Notes: generated by a model from the sequence alone, not told the origin. A stretch of DNA of 64,000 nt from Burkholderia mayonis (GCF_001523745.2 NZ_CP013386.1:3472001-3536000), one strand, 5' to 3'. Shown: positions 36,999 through 48,416, counted from the stretch's first letter. A program made the numbers and translations.

Positions 36999-38810
36999 AT
37001 GAATCACTTTCCCAAACTGCTGTCCTCGCAGATCGGCTTCGACGTCGCGCAGACGATCCTCGAGAACTTCGATCGCCACTACCGGATCTTCCGCGAAGCG
37101 GCCGTCGAAGCGAAGGATCTGTTCGAGGGCGCGAACTGGCATGGGCTGCAGCGGCTCGCGCGCGAGCGCATCACGTCGTACGACGACCGCGTGCGCGAAT
37201 GCGTCGAGCTGCTCGAAGACGAGTACGACGCCGAGAACATCGACAGCGAAGTCTGGCCGCAGATCAAGCTGCATTACATCGGTCTCCTGACATCGCACCG
37301 TCAGCCCGAATGCGCGGAGACGTTCTTCAATTCGGTGTGCTGCAAGATCCTGCATCGCTCGTACTTCAACAACGACTTCATCTTCGTGCGCCCGGCGATC
37401 TCGACCGAATACATCGAGAACGACGAGCCCGCCGCGAAGCCGACCTACCGCGCGTACTATCCGGGCAGCGAGGGGCTCGCGGCGACGCTCGAGCGGATCG
37501 TCACGAATTTCCAGCTGAACCCGCCGTTCGAGCATCTCGAGCGCGACATCGCCTGCATCATGCAGGCGATCCACGACGAGTTCGGCGCGTTCGACGAAGC
37601 GGTGAATTTCCAGATCCACGTGCTGTCGTCGCTGTTCTACCGGAACAAGACCGCGTACATCATCGGCCGCATCATCAACGGCGACCGCGTGCTGCCGTTC
37701 GCGGTGCCGATCCGCCACGTGCGCGCGGGCCTTCTCGCGCTCGACACCGTGCTGCTGCGCCGCGACCAGTTGAAGATCATCTTCAGCTTCTCGCACTCGT
37801 ACTTCCTCGTCGACATGAACGTGCCGTCCGCGTACGTGCAGTTCCTGCGTTCGATCATGCCGGGCAAGCCGAAGGCCGAAATCTACACGTCGGTGGGCCT
37901 GCAGAAGCAGGGCAAAAACCTGTTCTATCGCGATCTGCTGCATCACCTGTCGCATTCGAGCGACCGCTTCATCGTCGCGCCCGGCATCAAGGGGCTCGTG
38001 ATGCTCGTGTTCACGCTGCCGTCGTTTCCGTACGTGTTCAAGATGATCAAGGACCGCTTCCCGCCGCCGAAGGAAACGACGCGCGAGCAGATCATGGACA
38101 AGTACCTGCTCGTCAAGCGCCACGACCGTCTCGGCCGGATGGCGGACACGCTCGAATACTCGAGCGTCGCCCTGCCGCTCGCGCGGCTCGACGACGCGCT
38201 CGTGCGCGAGCTCGAAAAGGAAGTGCCGTCGCTGCTCGAATACGACGGCGACAACCTCGTCATCGAGCACCTGTACATCGAGCGCCGGATGGTGCCGCTC
38301 AACCTGTATCTGCAAAGCGGCAACGACGCGAAGATCGAGCACGGCGTGCGCGAGTACGGCAACGCGGTGAAGGAGCTGATCCAGGCGAACATCTTCCCCG
38401 GCGACATGCTGTACAAGAACTTCGGCGTCACGCGCCACGGGCGCGTCGTGTTCTACGACTACGACGAGATCGAGTACCTGACCGACTGCAACGTCCGCCG
38501 CGTGCCGCCGCCGCGCACCGACGAAGACGAGATGTCCGACGAACCGTGGTATACGGTCGGCCCGCACGACATCTTCCCGGAAACCTACGCGCCGTTCCTG
38601 CTCGGCGATCCGCGCGTGCGCGAATACTTCATGAAGCATCACGCCGACTTCTTCGATCCGCAACTCTGGCAGGACAGCAAGGACCGCCTGCTGCGCGGCG
38701 AGCTGCCCGATTTCTTCGCGTACGAGCCGGCGCTGCGCTTCTGCATCCGCTATCCGGCGCGTTTCTCCGAAGGCGACGCGGCCGACGCCGGCAAGCGCGC
38801 CGCCGCATGA
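36999..38810 (+). CDS. aceK: Isocitrate dehydrogenase kinase/phosphatase
   Basis: This 603-residue bifunctional enzyme phosphorylates and dephosphorylates isocitrate dehydrogenase, diverting carbon from the TCA cycle to the glyoxylate bypass. The N-terminal regulatory half begins [18 protein letters not shown]. The kinase half (about 310-580) has a P-loop-like [23 protein letters not shown] segment with the ATP-binding Lys, and [16 protein letters not shown] carrying the metal-binding Asp residues. The length matches the family. It is not next to aceA or aceB here, unlike the E. coli operon. The ATG at 36999 is the family start. Confidence 0.95.
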   Translation: MNHFPKLLSSQIGFDVAQTILENFDRHYRIFREAAVEAKDLFEGANWHGLQRLARERITSYDDRVRECVELLEDEYDAENIDSEVWPQIKLHYIGLLTSHRQPECAETFFNSVCCKILHRSYFNNDFIFVRPAISTEYIENDEPAAKPTYRAYYPGSEGLAATLERIVTNFQLNPPFEHLERDIACIMQAIHDEFGAFDEAVNFQIHVLSSLFYRNKTAYIIGRIINGDRVLPFAVPIRHVRAGLLALDTVLLRRDQLKIIFSFSHSYFLVDMNVPSAYVQFLRSIMPGKPKAEIYTSVGLQKQGKNLFYRDLLHHLSHSSDRFIVAPGIKGLVMLVFTLPSFPYVFKMIKDRFPPPKETTREQIMDKYLLVKRHDRLGRMADTLEYSSVALPLARLDDALVRELEKEVPSLLEYDGDNLVIEHLYIERRMVPLNLYLQSGNDAKIEHGVREYGNAVKELIQANIFPGDMLYKNFGVTRHGRVVFYDYDEIEYLTDCNVRRVPPPRTDEDEMSDEPWYTVGPHDIFPETYAPFLLGDPRVREYFMKHHADFFDPQLWQDSKDRLLRGELPDFFAYEPALRFCIRYPARFSEGDAADAGKRAAA

Positions 38811-38867
38811 GCGCGGCCGCCCGCCGCGCACGAACGCCCCTCTTTCATCCCACGGAAACGACTTGAG

Positions 38868-39638
38868 ATGAACACGAACGACCATCCGCTCTCCCATCTG
38901 TTCGACAACAACGACGCCTGGGTCAAACGCAAGCTCGCCGGCGACCCGCAATACTTCTCGCGCCTCGCCGACCAGCAGGCGCCCGAGTATCTGTGGATCG
39001 GCTGCTCCGATTCGCGCGTGCCCGCGAACCAGATCATCGGCCTGCCGCCCGGCGAAGTGTTCGTCCACCGCAACATCGCGAACGTCGTCGTGCACACCGA
39101 CCTCAACTGCCTGTCGGTGATCCAGTTCGCGGTCGATCTGCTGAAGGTCAAGCACATCATGGTCGTCGGCCACTATGGCTGCTCCGGCGTGAACGCGGCG
39201 CTGCACAACCGCCGCGTCGGGCTCGCGGACAACTGGCTGCATCACGTGCAGGACGTGCGCGAGAAGCACGCGTCGCTGCTCGACGAATGGCCGCTCGGCG
39301 AAGCGCGCTACCGGCGCCTCATCGAACTGAATTCGATCGAGCAGGTCGTCAACGTGTGCCGCACGACGATCGTCAACGACGCGTGGGCGCGCGGCCAGCC
39401 GCTCACCGTGCACGCGCTCGTGTACGGCGTGCAGGACGGCCGGATGCGCAATCTCGGGATGTCCGTGTCGCATCCCGACGAACTGGATGCGACGTACCGT
39501 CGCGCGGTCGGCGCGCTCTCGGCAAAAAGCGCGCATTCGGCGGACAATGACGTCGTGGCGGCCGACGCGGCGCAGCTCGCCGGCGCGGTCGATCTCATTG
39601 CCCAAACCATCAAGGAGACGAAACATGACGGCTGTTGA
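38868..39638 (+). CDS. can: Beta-class carbonic anhydrase
   Basis: This 256-residue zinc enzyme interconverts CO2 and bicarbonate. The zinc ligands are Cys46 and Asp48 (IGCSDSR) and His102 and Cys105 (GHYGCSG), all in the expected places. The closing segment VYGVQDGRMRNLG is typical of the plant-type/Can group. The C-terminal ~45 residues are Ala-rich and extend slightly beyond E. coli Can. Its 3' end overlaps the thiolase start by 14 bp, indicating co-translation. Confidence 0.92.
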   Translation: MNTNDHPLSHLFDNNDAWVKRKLAGDPQYFSRLADQQAPEYLWIGCSDSRVPANQIIGLPPGEVFVHRNIANVVVHTDLNCLSVIQFAVDLLKVKHIMVVGHYGCSGVNAALHNRRVGLADNWLHHVQDVREKHASLLDEWPLGEARYRRLIELNSIEQVVNVCRTTIVNDAWARGQPLTVHALVYGVQDGRMRNLGMSVSHPDELDATYRRAVGALSAKSAHSADNDVVAADAAQLAGAVDLIAQTIKETKHDGC

Positions 39639-40818
39639 TCAGGATCCGATCGTCATCGCTTCGGCGGCACGCACGCCGATCGCGGGCTTTCAGGGCGACT
39701 TCGCTTCGCTCGCCGCGCCGCAGCTGGGCGCGGCCGCGATCGCCGCGGCGCTCGAGCGCGCGGGCCTGAAACCGGAGCAGATCGACGAAGCAATCATGGG
39801 CTGCGTGCTGCCCGCGGGTCAGGGCCAGGCCCCCGCGCGGCAAGCGGCGCTCGGCGCGAAGCTGCCGCTTTCCGTCGGCTGCACGACGGTCAACAAGATG
39901 TGCGGCTCGGGCATGCGCGCGGCGATGTTCGCGCACGACATGCTCGTCGCGGGCTCGGTCGACGTGGCGATCGCGGGCGGCATGGAAAGCATGACGAACG
40001 CGCCGTACCTGCTGCCGAAGGCGCGCGCGGGGATGCGGATGGGCCACGGCCAGGTGCTCGACCACATGTTCCTCGACGGCCTCGAGGACGCGTACGACAA
40101 GGGCCGCCTGATGGGCACGTTCGCCGATGAATGCGCGGGCGAGTACGCGTTCACGCGCGAGGCGCAGGACGCGTTCGCGATCGAATCGCTCGCGCGCGCG
40201 AAGCGGGCGAACGAAGACGGCTCGTTCGCGTGGGAAATCGCGCCCGTGACGGTCGCCGGCAAGAAGGGCGAAACGATCGTCGCGCGCGACGAGCAGCCGT
40301 TCAAGGCAAGCCCCGAGAAGATTCCGACGCTCAAGCCCGCGTTCAGCAAGACGGGCACCGTGACCGCCGCGAATGCGTCGTCGATCTCCGACGGCGCGGC
40401 CGCGCTCGTGATGATGCGCCGCTCGACGGCCGACAGGCTGGGCGTCGCGCCGCTCGCGCGCGTCGTCGGCCATTCGACGTTCGCGCAGGCGCCGTCGAAG
40501 TTCACGACGGCGCCCGTCGGCGCGATCCGCCGCCTGTTCGACAAGAACGGCTGGCGCGCGGCCGAAGTCGATCTGTACGAGATCAACGAGGCGTTCGCGG
40601 TCGTCACGATGGCGGCGATGAAGGAGCACGACCTGCCGCACGACAAGGTGAACGTGAACGGCGGCGCGTGCGCGCTCGGCCATCCGATCGGCGCATCGGG
40701 CGCACGCATCCTCGTCACGCTGATCGGCGCGCTGCGCGCGCGCGCGGCCAAGCGCGGCGTCGCGAGCCTGTGCATCGGCGGCGGCGAGGCGACCGCGATG
40801 GGCATCGAGCTGATCTGA
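39625..40818 (+). CDS. Acetyl-CoA C-acetyltransferase (thiolase)
   Basis: This 397-residue thiolase has the acyl-accepting Cys93 (KMCGSGM). The C-terminal catalytic motifs are EINEAFA, GGACALGHPIGASG (His) and CIGGGEA (Cys). It condenses or cleaves acetoacetyl-CoA in beta-oxidation or at the entry to polyhydroxybutyrate synthesis. The start ATG at 39625 follows a CAAGGAGACG ribosome binding site and overlaps can by 14 bp. An SDR gene follows 34 bp later. The thiolase fragment at 31314-31691 is a close paralogue of its C-terminus. Confidence 0.93.
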   Translation: MTAVDQDPIVIASAARTPIAGFQGDFASLAAPQLGAAAIAAALERAGLKPEQIDEAIMGCVLPAGQGQAPARQAALGAKLPLSVGCTTVNKMCGSGMRAAMFAHDMLVAGSVDVAIAGGMESMTNAPYLLPKARAGMRMGHGQVLDHMFLDGLEDAYDKGRLMGTFADECAGEYAFTREAQDAFAIESLARAKRANEDGSFAWEIAPVTVAGKKGETIVARDEQPFKASPEKIPTLKPAFSKTGTVTAANASSISDGAAALVMMRRSTADRLGVAPLARVVGHSTFAQAPSKFTTAPVGAIRRLFDKNGWRAAEVDLYEINEAFAVVTMAAMKEHDLPHDKVNVNGGACALGHPIGASGARILVTLIGALRARAAKRGVASLCIGGGEATAMGIELI

Positions 40819-40852
40819 CCGATCCGGCGCGCACTCGAACAGGAGTCCTTCG

Positions 40853-41530
<678 letters not shown>

Positions 41531-41557
41531 GCCGGCCGCTCCGTCCCTCGAATCACG

Positions 41558-42016
41558 ATGCAAGCCACGACGAATATCTCCGAGCGTCCGCTCGACTGTC
41601 CGTGCGGCGGCGCCGCGCCCGGCGCGTCCGCGAATGCACGGGCGCCGCGTTACGCGGATTGCTGCGGACGCCTGATCGACGAGCATGTCCCCGCGTCGAC
41701 GGCGCTCGAGCTGATGCGTTCGCGCTATAGCGCCTACGTGCTCGGCGCGACCGACTACCTGCGCGCGACCTGGGACCCGCGCACCTGCCCGCCCGACCTC
41801 AACGCAAACGCCGACGCCGGCCGCGCGGACGCGCCGCGCTGGCTCGGCCTCGCGATCAGGCGTCATGCGCCGCTCGACGATACGCACGCCGAAGTCGAAT
41901 TCGTCGCGCGCTACAAAGTCGGCGGACGCGCGCACCGGATGCACGAAACGAGCCGCTTCACGCGCGACGCGCAAGGCGCGTGGCGCTATGTCGACGGCGA
42001 TGTAAGCGACCGCTGA
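41558..42016 (+). CDS. YchJ-family protein (UPF0225) with SEC-C-like motif
   Basis: This 152-residue protein starts with a zinc-binding-type Cys cluster (LDCPCGG near residues 11-17 and DCCGRLI near 38-44). The YchJ signature MRSRYSAYVLGATDYLRATW and a C-terminal NTF2-like segment (HAEVEFVARYK...HETSRF) follow. The molecular role of YchJ proteins is not established. It is the last gene of the can-thiolase-SDR run. Confidence 0.88.
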   Translation: MQATTNISERPLDCPCGGAAPGASANARAPRYADCCGRLIDEHVPASTALELMRSRYSAYVLGATDYLRATWDPRTCPPDLNANADAGRADAPRWLGLAIRRHAPLDDTHAEVEFVARYKVGGRAHRMHETSRFTRDAQGAWRYVDGDVSDR

Positions 42017-42146
42017 GTTCGCCCCGGCCGATATCCGCGGACTGCGACGAATTTCGCAATGCCGGGTTATTCCGGCATTGCACAACCGAAATTTGTCAGG
42101 CTAGGATGGCCCACATTTGGTGCAATTCGCGTCGGTGGGCTCAGGC

Positions 42147-43409
42147 ATGGCATTTGGCAAGGTGATGACGGGATGGATCGCGGCATGCGTGCTGTCGGCC
42201 GCTCAGGCCGGTCCGCTGCCGTCCGGCATTCCGTCCGCGCCTGCCGCCGCGCCCCGCGCGCTCGCGAACGCCGAGCGCTTCGACTACGGCGATTCGGGCC
42301 TACCGCCCGTCGCCGCGAATCTCAACGAAACGATCATCCGCATCCCGATCGACGCCGCCGGCACGGTCACGCTCGAGGCGACGGTGTTCAAGCCGGACGG
42401 CCCCGGCCCGTTCCCGCTCGTCGTCTTCAACCACGGCAAGAATCCCGGCGATCTGCGCGCGCAGCCGCGCAGCCGGCCGCTGTCGTTCGCACGCGAGTTC
42501 GTGCGGCGCGGCTATGCGGTCGTCGCGCCGAACCGCGAAGGCTTCGCGGGCTCGGGCGGCGCGTACATCCAGGAAGGCTGCGACGTCGAGCGCAACGGCG
42601 TCGCGCAGGCGCGCGACGTCGCCGCGACGATCGGCTACATGTCGAAGCTGCCTTACGTCGACGCGCGGCGCGTCGTCGTCGCGGGCACGTCGCACGGCGG
42701 CCTCGTGTCGCTCGCCTACGGCGCCGAAGCCGCGCGCGGCGTGCGCGGGATCATCAACTTCTCGGGCGGGCTGCGCCAGGATCTCTGCGAAGGCTGGCAG
42801 AAGAACCTCGTCAACGCGTTCGATACGTACGGCTCGCGCACGCACGTGCCATCGCTGTGGCTGTACGGCGACAACGACTCGGTGTGGTCGCCCGCGCTCG
42901 TCGCGCGATTGCGCGACGCGTACACGTCGCACGGCGCGAGCACGCTCTTCGTCGACTTCGGCCGCTACAAGGACGACGCGCACCGGATCATCGTCGATCG
43001 CGACGGCGTGCCGATCTGGTGGCCGCCCGTCGCGTCGTTCCTCGCGCAGCTCGATCTGCCGACCTCGGTCCGCTACGCGGTCGCGAATCCGCACGAGCCG
43101 AAGGCGACCGGCTACGCGGCGATCGACGCGGTCGAAGCCGTGCCGTTCGTCGACGACGCCGGCCGCGCCGCGTATCGCCGCTTCCTCGCGCAGCATCCGA
43201 GCCGCGCGTTCGCGGTATCGAGCGAAGGCGCGTGGTCGTGGGCCGAAGGCGGCGACGATCCGATGGCGCTCGCGCTCGAAGGCTGCCGCAAGCAAGGCGC
43301 CGGACAATGCCAGCTCTATGCGGTCGACAATCGCGTCGTCTGGCGCGATGCGGGCGCGCAAACGGCAGACGAATCGCCGAGCGCCGCGCGCGCGCTCGCG
43401 AGCCGCTGA
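42147..43409 (+). CDS. Secreted alpha/beta hydrolase (dienelactone-hydrolase-like)
   Basis: This 420-residue hydrolase has an N-terminal hydrophobic signal-like segment (about residues 5-22). The hydrolase fold includes VVFNHGKNPGD near residue 92 (oxyanion loop), the nucleophile elbow GTSHGG near 185-190, a YGDNDSVW Asp loop near 247, and a later His (DDAHRII near 275). Tail residues 330-420 are extra to the core fold and carry two Cys that may form a disulfide. The substrate is unknown. The ATG at 42147 gives the best signal segment; an ATG at 42117 is in frame. The gene starts 130 bp after the YchJ-type gene. Confidence 0.8.
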   Translation: MAFGKVMTGWIAACVLSAAQAGPLPSGIPSAPAAAPRALANAERFDYGDSGLPPVAANLNETIIRIPIDAAGTVTLEATVFKPDGPGPFPLVVFNHGKNPGDLRAQPRSRPLSFAREFVRRGYAVVAPNREGFAGSGGAYIQEGCDVERNGVAQARDVAATIGYMSKLPYVDARRVVVAGTSHGGLVSLAYGAEAARGVRGIINFSGGLRQDLCEGWQKNLVNAFDTYGSRTHVPSLWLYGDNDSVWSPALVARLRDAYTSHGASTLFVDFGRYKDDAHRIIVDRDGVPIWWPPVASFLAQLDLPTSVRYAVANPHEPKATGYAAIDAVEAVPFVDDAGRAAYRRFLAQHPSRAFAVSSEGAWSWAEGGDDPMALALEGCRKQGAGQCQLYAVDNRVVWRDAGAQTADESPSAARALASR

Positions 43410-43895
43410 TCGGCTCATCGGCCGCGCGTGTGCCAGCGTCGAGGCAAGACGCTTTCCTTCCCCGCTTTTTTTCCGCTTTCCTCACATCGATGCCGCGCGT
43501 CGTCCGCGCGCGCCACCGGCTCCTCAGTCCACGCCGATTGCATTCGACCGCGCGCGAAAGCGCTTTTTTCCGTCGCTCACCGTTTTTCGGCCATGCGCCG
43601 CACGGTTTCCGTTCAACGGGTAGCGACTCTTTGCCGTCGCCTTATGCGCCCTATTCGAACGATCTGAACCGAACCGTCGCGAGCCGTCGCGAAATGCGCC
43701 GAACTCCGCCACCAGAAAGGCGCCAGCGTTTTGTAACGGGTACTGCAACGAAGCGCAAAACACGCTAATCTCAGCCCCGGTTTTCGTTTTGCACACGCGT
43801 TTTCGCCATCCGATCGAGCGCCTTCGCCGCCGTCGATCCCGCATGAGCGAGCGGCGCCTCTCGCGCCCTCGACGCGTTTTGGTCCCGGAGCAGTC
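43410..43895. other. Intergenic region upstream of the biotin operon
   Basis: This 486-bp gap should contain the bio promoter. I see no E. coli-type BirA operator, in keeping with the monofunctional BirA at 9566. A region near 43730-43770 (TTTTGTAACGGG... CTAATCTC) is less GC-rich than the surroundings, but I cannot assign boxes. Confidence 0.5.
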
Positions 43896-45242
43896 TTGAG
43901 CACACACGCAACCGACGACTGGGTCGCGCGCAGCCTGCGCGCGGTCTGGCACCCTTGCACGCAGATGAAGCACCATGAACGGCTGCCGCTCATCCCGGTC
44001 GCGCGCGGCGAACGCGCGTGGCTCGTCGATCGCGCAGGCAACCGCTATCTCGACGCGATCAGCTCGTGGTGGGTGAACCTGTTCGGCCACGCGAACCCGC
44101 GCATCAACGCGGCGCTGAAAGCGCAGCTCGACACGCTCGAGCACGCGATGCTTGCGGGCTGCACGCACGAGAGCGCGATCGAGCTCGCCGAGCGTCTCGC
44201 CGCGCGCACGCGGCACACGCTCGGCCATGCGTTCTTCGCATCGGACGGCGCGTCGGCCGTCGAGATCGCGCTGAAGATGAGCTTCCATGCGTGGCGCAAT
44301 CGCGGCCGCGGCGACAAGCACGAATTCGTCTGCATCGCGAACGGTTATCACGGCGAGACGATCGGCGCGCTCGGCGTGACCGACGTCGCGCTGTTCAAGG
44401 ACGCGTACGATCCTCTGATCCGCGCCGCGCACGTCGTCGCGTCGCCCGATGCGCGCAACGCGCAGCCGGGCGAAACGGCCGCGGACGTCGCCGCGCGCGC
44501 GCTCGAAGACGTGAAGCGCCTCTTCGCCGAGCGCGGCGACAGGATCGCCGCGCTGATCGTCGAGCCGCTCGTGCAGTGCGCGGCCGGCTTCGCGATGCAC
44601 GATCCGTCGTACGTGCGCGGCTTGCGCGCGCTGTGCGACGCGCACGACGTGCATCTGATCGCCGACGAGATCGCGGTCGGCTGCGGGCGCACCGGCACAT
44701 TCTTCGCGTGCGAGCAGGCGAACGTGTGGCCCGATTTCATGTGTCTGTCGAAGGGCATCAGCGGCGGCTATCTGCCGCTGTCGCTCGTGCTGTCGCGCGA
44801 CGCGATCTTCGATGCGTTCTACGACGACGACGTCGCGCGCGGCTTCCTGCACTCGCATTCGTACACCGGCAATCCGCTCGCGTGCCGCGCGGCGGTCGCG
44901 ACGCTCGACCTGTTCGACGCCGACGACGTGCTCGCCGAGAACGCGCGCAAGTCCGCGCTGATGCGCGCAGCGCTCGCGCCGCTCGCGTCGCATCCGCACG
45001 TGCGTCACCTGCGCGAGCGCGGCACGATCTTCGCGTTCGACGTCGCGCTCGAAGGCGACGCGGCAAAGACGTTCCCGCGCCGCTTCTTCGAGCACGCGCT
45101 CGCGCGCGAGACGCTGCTGCGCCCGATCGGCACGACGGTTTATCTGATGCCGCCGTACATTCTCGACGACGGCGAAATCGAATGGCTCGCTTCGCGCACG
45201 CGCGCGACGCTCGACGCAACGCTCACGGAGGCACGCTCATGA
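43896..45242 (+). CDS. bioA: Adenosylmethionine--8-amino-7-oxononanoate transaminase
   Basis: This 448-residue PLP enzyme converts 8-amino-7-oxononanoate to 7,8-diaminononanoate, with S-adenosylmethionine as amino donor. The N-terminus WHPCTQM and [13 protein letters not shown] are BioA-specific, [11 protein letters not shown] near 257-267 holds the PLP-binding Asp, and Lys286 (LSKGISGG) is the Schiff-base lysine. The gene most likely starts with TTG at 43896, preceded by a CCGGAG site; the first in-frame ATG (codon 24) would remove WHPCTQ. Its stop overlaps the bioF start (ATGA). Confidence 0.95.
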   Translation: MSTHATDDWVARSLRAVWHPCTQMKHHERLPLIPVARGERAWLVDRAGNRYLDAISSWWVNLFGHANPRINAALKAQLDTLEHAMLAGCTHESAIELAERLAARTRHTLGHAFFASDGASAVEIALKMSFHAWRNRGRGDKHEFVCIANGYHGETIGALGVTDVALFKDAYDPLIRAAHVVASPDARNAQPGETAADVAARALEDVKRLFAERGDRIAALIVEPLVQCAAGFAMHDPSYVRGLRALCDAHDVHLIADEIAVGCGRTGTFFACEQANVWPDFMCLSKGISGGYLPLSLVLSRDAIFDAFYDDDVARGFLHSHSYTGNPLACRAAVATLDLFDADDVLAENARKSALMRAALAPLASHPHVRHLRERGTIFAFDVALEGDAAKTFPRRFFEHALARETLLRPIGTTVYLMPPYILDDGEIEWLASRTRATLDATLTEARS

Positions 45243-46423
45243 ATCTGCTCGCCACGCTCGAACGCGGCCTCGCCGATCTCGACGCGCAAGGGCTGCGCCG
45301 CCGCCGTCGCATCGCCGACACCGCGTGCAGCGCGCACATGACGGTCGACGGCCGCGAGATCGTCGGCTTCGCCAGCAACGATTATCTCGGGCTCGCCGCC
45401 CACCCCCGGCTGATCGAAGCCTTCGCCGAAGGCGCGCGCCGCTACGGCTCGGGCAGCGGCGGCTCGCATCTGCTCGGCGGCCACTCGCGCGCGCACGCGG
45501 CGCTCGAAGACGAACTCGCCGCATTCTCGGGCGGCTTCTCCGACGCGCCGCGCGCCCTCTACTTCAGCACCGGCTACATGGCGAACCTCGCCGCGCTGAC
45601 CGCGCTCACGGGCCGCGGCGCGACGATCTTCTCGGACGAACTGAACCACGCATCGCTGATCGACGGCGCGCGGCTGTCGCGCGCCGACGTAGCGGTCTAT
45701 TCGCACGGCGACATGCACGCGCTCGAAGCGCGGCTCGCCGCATCCGACGCGCAAACGAAGCTGATCGTCTCCGACACCGTGTTCAGCATGGACGGCGATG
45801 TCGCGCCGCTCGCGCGCCTCGTCGCGCTCGCCGAAGCGCACGGCGCATGGCTCGTCGTCGACGACGCGCACGGCTTCGGCGTGCTCGGCCCGCAAGGGCG
45901 CGGCGCGCTCGCCGCATACGGGCTGCGCTCGCCGAACCTCGTCTACGTCGGCACGCTCGGCAAGGCGGCGGGTGTTGCGGGCGCGTTCGTCGTCGCGCAC
46001 GAGACCGTGATCGAATGGCTCGTGCAGCGCGCGCGCAGCTACATCTTCACGACGGCCGCGCCGCCGTCCGTCGCGTGCGCGGTGTCCGCGAGCCTCGAGG
46101 TGATCGCGAGCGACGAAGGCGACGCGCGGCGCGCGCATCTCGCCGCGCTGATCGACCGCACGCGTGCGATCCTGCGCGCGACGCCGTGGCGGCCGGTCGA
46201 TTCGCACACGGCCGTGCAGCCGCTCGTGATCGGCAGCAACGAAGCGACGCTCGCCGCGATGGCCGCGCTCGACGCGCAAGGCCTGTGGGTGCCCGCGATC
46301 CGGCCGCCGACGGTGCCGGCCGGCACGTCGCGGCTGCGGATCTCGCTGTCGGCCGCGCATTCGTTCGACGATCTCGCGCGCCTCGAAGCGGCGCTCGTCA
46401 CACCGGTCGAGGCCGCCGCATGA
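45239..46423 (+). CDS. bioF: 8-amino-7-oxononanoate synthase
   Basis: This 394-residue PLP enzyme condenses pimeloyl-ACP/CoA with L-alanine. It shows ASNDYLGLA near residue 45, [11 protein letters not shown] near 71-81, [11 protein letters not shown] near 208-217 (PLP-stacking and Asp) and the PLP Lys242 ([10 protein letters not shown]). It overlaps bioA upstream and bioD downstream by 4 bp each, a tightly coupled set. The ATG at 45239 was chosen for the family N-terminus. Confidence 0.96.
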   Translation: MNLLATLERGLADLDAQGLRRRRRIADTACSAHMTVDGREIVGFASNDYLGLAAHPRLIEAFAEGARRYGSGSGGSHLLGGHSRAHAALEDELAAFSGGFSDAPRALYFSTGYMANLAALTALTGRGATIFSDELNHASLIDGARLSRADVAVYSHGDMHALEARLAASDAQTKLIVSDTVFSMDGDVAPLARLVALAEAHGAWLVVDDAHGFGVLGPQGRGALAAYGLRSPNLVYVGTLGKAAGVAGAFVVAHETVIEWLVQRARSYIFTTAAPPSVACAVSASLEVIASDEGDARRAHLAALIDRTRAILRATPWRPVDSHTAVQPLVIGSNEATLAAMAALDAQGLWVPAIRPPTVPAGTSRLRISLSAAHSFDDLARLEAALVTPVEAAA

Positions 46424-47142
46424 GCGCGCCGCTTTCGCTGTTCGTGACGGGCACCGATACCGAGATCGGCAAGACCTTCGTGTCAGCCGCGCTGCTGCAC
46501 GGCTTCGCGCGCGCCGGGCTGCGCGCGGCCGCGCTGAAGCCGATCGCCGCGGGCGCATACGAGCGCGACGGCGTATGGCGCAACGAAGACGCGGACCAGC
46601 TCGACGCCGCCGCGAACGTCGCGCTGCCCGCCGCGATCCGCACGCCGTTCCTGCTGAAGGCGCCCGCCGCGCCGCACATCGCCGCCGCGCGCGAAGGCGT
46701 GACGCTCGACATCGACACGATCGTCGCCGCGCATCGCCGCGCGTGCGAAGCAGCGGATGTCGTCGTCGTCGAAGGCGTCGGCGGCTTTCGCGTGCCGCTG
46801 ACCGACACGCGCGACACCGCCGATCTCGCGATCGCGCTCGGCTTGCCCGTCGTGCTCGTCGTCGGCGTGCGGCTCGGCTGCATCAGCCACGCGCTGTTGA
46901 CCGCCGACGCGATCGCCGCGCGCGGCCTCGCGATCGCCGGGTGGGTCGCGAACCGCGTCGATCCGGCGATGCGCTTCGCCGACGAGAACGTCGACACGCT
47001 GCGCGCATGGCTCGAACGCGAGCACTGCGCGCCGCTCGTCGGCGACGTCGCGCACATGCGCCCGCCGTCGCCGGAGGCGGCGTCGGACGCGCTCGACGTG
47101 AACCGCTTGCTGAACGCGCTGCGCGCCGCCGCGCCGCGCTGA
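46420..47142 (+). CDS. bioD: Dethiobiotin synthetase
   Basis: This 240-residue ATP-dependent carboxylase closes the ureido ring of dethiobiotin. The P-loop GTDTEIGKT is at residues 11-19, the substrate Lys is in ALKPIAAG near 38, and [12 protein letters not shown] near 115 is the second nucleotide motif. Family length is normal. Translation is coupled to bioF by ATGA. bioB follows after 60 bp. Confidence 0.96.
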   Translation: MSAPLSLFVTGTDTEIGKTFVSAALLHGFARAGLRAAALKPIAAGAYERDGVWRNEDADQLDAAANVALPAAIRTPFLLKAPAAPHIAAAREGVTLDIDTIVAAHRRACEAADVVVVEGVGGFRVPLTDTRDTADLAIALGLPVVLVVGVRLGCISHALLTADAIAARGLAIAGWVANRVDPAMRFADENVDTLRAWLEREHCAPLVGDVAHMRPPSPEAASDALDVNRLLNALRAAAPR

Positions 47143-47202
47143 TTTTTTGCCGGCTTATCGCCGATCGCCCATGATTTTTCGAATCGATCCCTGTTCCGAA
47201 GG

Positions 47203-48222
47203 ATGACCGACATGACCCAAGCTCAAACCGCTTCCGCGACGACCGAAACGCCGGTGGCCGCGCCCGTCGCGCCGCGTTGGCGCGTCGCCGACGTGATCGC
47301 GCTCTACGAGCTGCCGTTCAACGATCTGCTGTTCCGTGCGCAGCAGGTGCATCGCGAGCACTTCGACGCGAACGCGATCCAGCTGTCGACGCTGCTGTCG
47401 ATCAAGACGGGCGGCTGCGAAGAGGACTGCGGCTACTGCTCGCAGTCCGCGCATCACGACACCGGCCTGAAGGCGGAGAAGCTGATGGAAGTGGATGCGG
47501 TGCTCGCCGCCGCGCGCGCCGCGAAGGACAACGGCGCGACGCGCTTCTGCATGGGCGCGGCGTGGCGCAATCCGAAGGATCGGCACATCGAGCCGATCAA
47601 GGACATGATCCGCGGCGTGAAGGAGATGGGCCTCGAGACCTGCGTGACGCTCGGCATGCTCGAGGCGCATCAGGCGAAGGCGCTCGCCGAAGCGGGCCTC
47701 GACTATTACAACCACAATCTCGACACGTCGCCGGAGTTCTACGGCCAGGTCATCTCGACGCGCACCTACCAGGATCGCCTCGACACGCTCGAGCGCGTGC
47801 GCGACGCGGGCATCAACGTGTGCTGCGGCGGGATCATCGGAATGGGCGAATCGCGCCGCGAGCGCGCGGGCCTGCTCACGCAGCTCGCGAACATGAACCC
47901 GTATCCGGAATCTGTGCCGATCAACAATCTCGTCGCGATCGAAGGCACGCCGCTCGAGAGCGCGGAGCCGCTCGACCCGCTCGAGTTCGTGCGCACGATC
48001 GCGGTCGCGCGGATCACGATGCCGAAGGCGATGGTGCGGCTGTCGGCGGGCCGCGAGCAGCTCGACGATTCGATGCAGGCGCTGTGCTTCCTCGCGGGCG
48101 CGAACTCGATGTTCTACGGCGACGTGCTGTTGACGACCGGCAATCCGCGCGCGGAAGCGGACCGCAAGCTGCTCGCGCGGCTCGGGATGTCGGCGAGCGA
48201 GGCGACGCAGTTGAGGGCTTGA
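47203..48222 (+). CDS. bioB: Biotin synthase
   Basis: This 339-residue radical-SAM enzyme inserts sulfur into dethiobiotin. The [4Fe-4S] ligands are C72-EED-C76-GY-C79. Later motifs, [12 protein letters not shown] and [12 protein letters not shown], include residues near the [2Fe-2S] cluster. The final codons and the stop lie inside the first unit of an 8-bp tandem repeat (48215-48270), so slippage there could alter the last residues. A second in-frame ATG three codons later (47212) is also possible. Confidence 0.96.
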   Translation: MTDMTQAQTASATTETPVAAPVAPRWRVADVIALYELPFNDLLFRAQQVHREHFDANAIQLSTLLSIKTGGCEEDCGYCSQSAHHDTGLKAEKLMEVDAVLAAARAAKDNGATRFCMGAAWRNPKDRHIEPIKDMIRGVKEMGLETCVTLGMLEAHQAKALAEAGLDYYNHNLDTSPEFYGQVISTRTYQDRLDTLERVRDAGINVCCGGIIGMGESRRERAGLLTQLANMNPYPESVPINNLVAIEGTPLESAEPLDPLEFVRTIAVARITMPKAMVRLSAGREQLDDSMQALCFLAGANSMFYGDVLLTTGNPRAEADRKLLARLGMSASEATQLRA

Positions 48223-48270
48223 TGGCTTGAGGGCTTGAGGGCTTGAGGGCTTGAGGGCTTGAGGGCTTGA
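48215..48270. repeat. 8-bp tandem repeat (GGGCTTGA), 7 units, overlapping the bioB stop
   Basis: Seven units of GGGCTTGA; the second has TGGCTTGA. The first unit contains the last codons and TGA stop of bioB. Each unit carries TGA, but the 8-bp period shifts the frame each time. Confidence 0.9.
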
Positions 48271-48339
48271 GTACGAGGGCCGATGTCGGCGGTGCGCGCG
48301 GAAATGCGGCTGCCGGTCAACGCAGGCTCGGCGCTTATC

Positions 48340-48416
48340 GCTCGGTGCTCGGTGCTCGGTGCTCGGTGCTCGGTGCTCGGTGCTCGGTGCTCGGTGCTCG
48401 GTGCTCGGTGCTCGGT
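48340..48416. repeat. 7-bp tandem repeat (GCTCGGT), 11 copies
   Basis: Eleven perfect copies of GCTCGGT in the convergent bioB-cutC gap. Such a long perfect array is a strong candidate for strain-to-strain length variation. Confidence 0.93.

Noticed and set aside
35010..39626. Very long open frame on the minus strand, about 1500 codons
   Set aside because: It is an Arg/Ala-rich shadow running opposite the ABC-F, aceK and carbonic anhydrase genes and through the MBL-hydrolase gene in another frame; it has no domain signature. High GC makes such frames common.
43410..43895. BirA operator upstream of bioA
   Set aside because: No TTGTAAAC-type inverted repeat was found, and the encoded BirA lacks a DNA-binding domain.
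48340..48416. CRISPR-like array
   Set aside because: Repeats are 5-11 bp and contiguous, without spacers; they are simple tandem repeats, as are the other arrays in the window.
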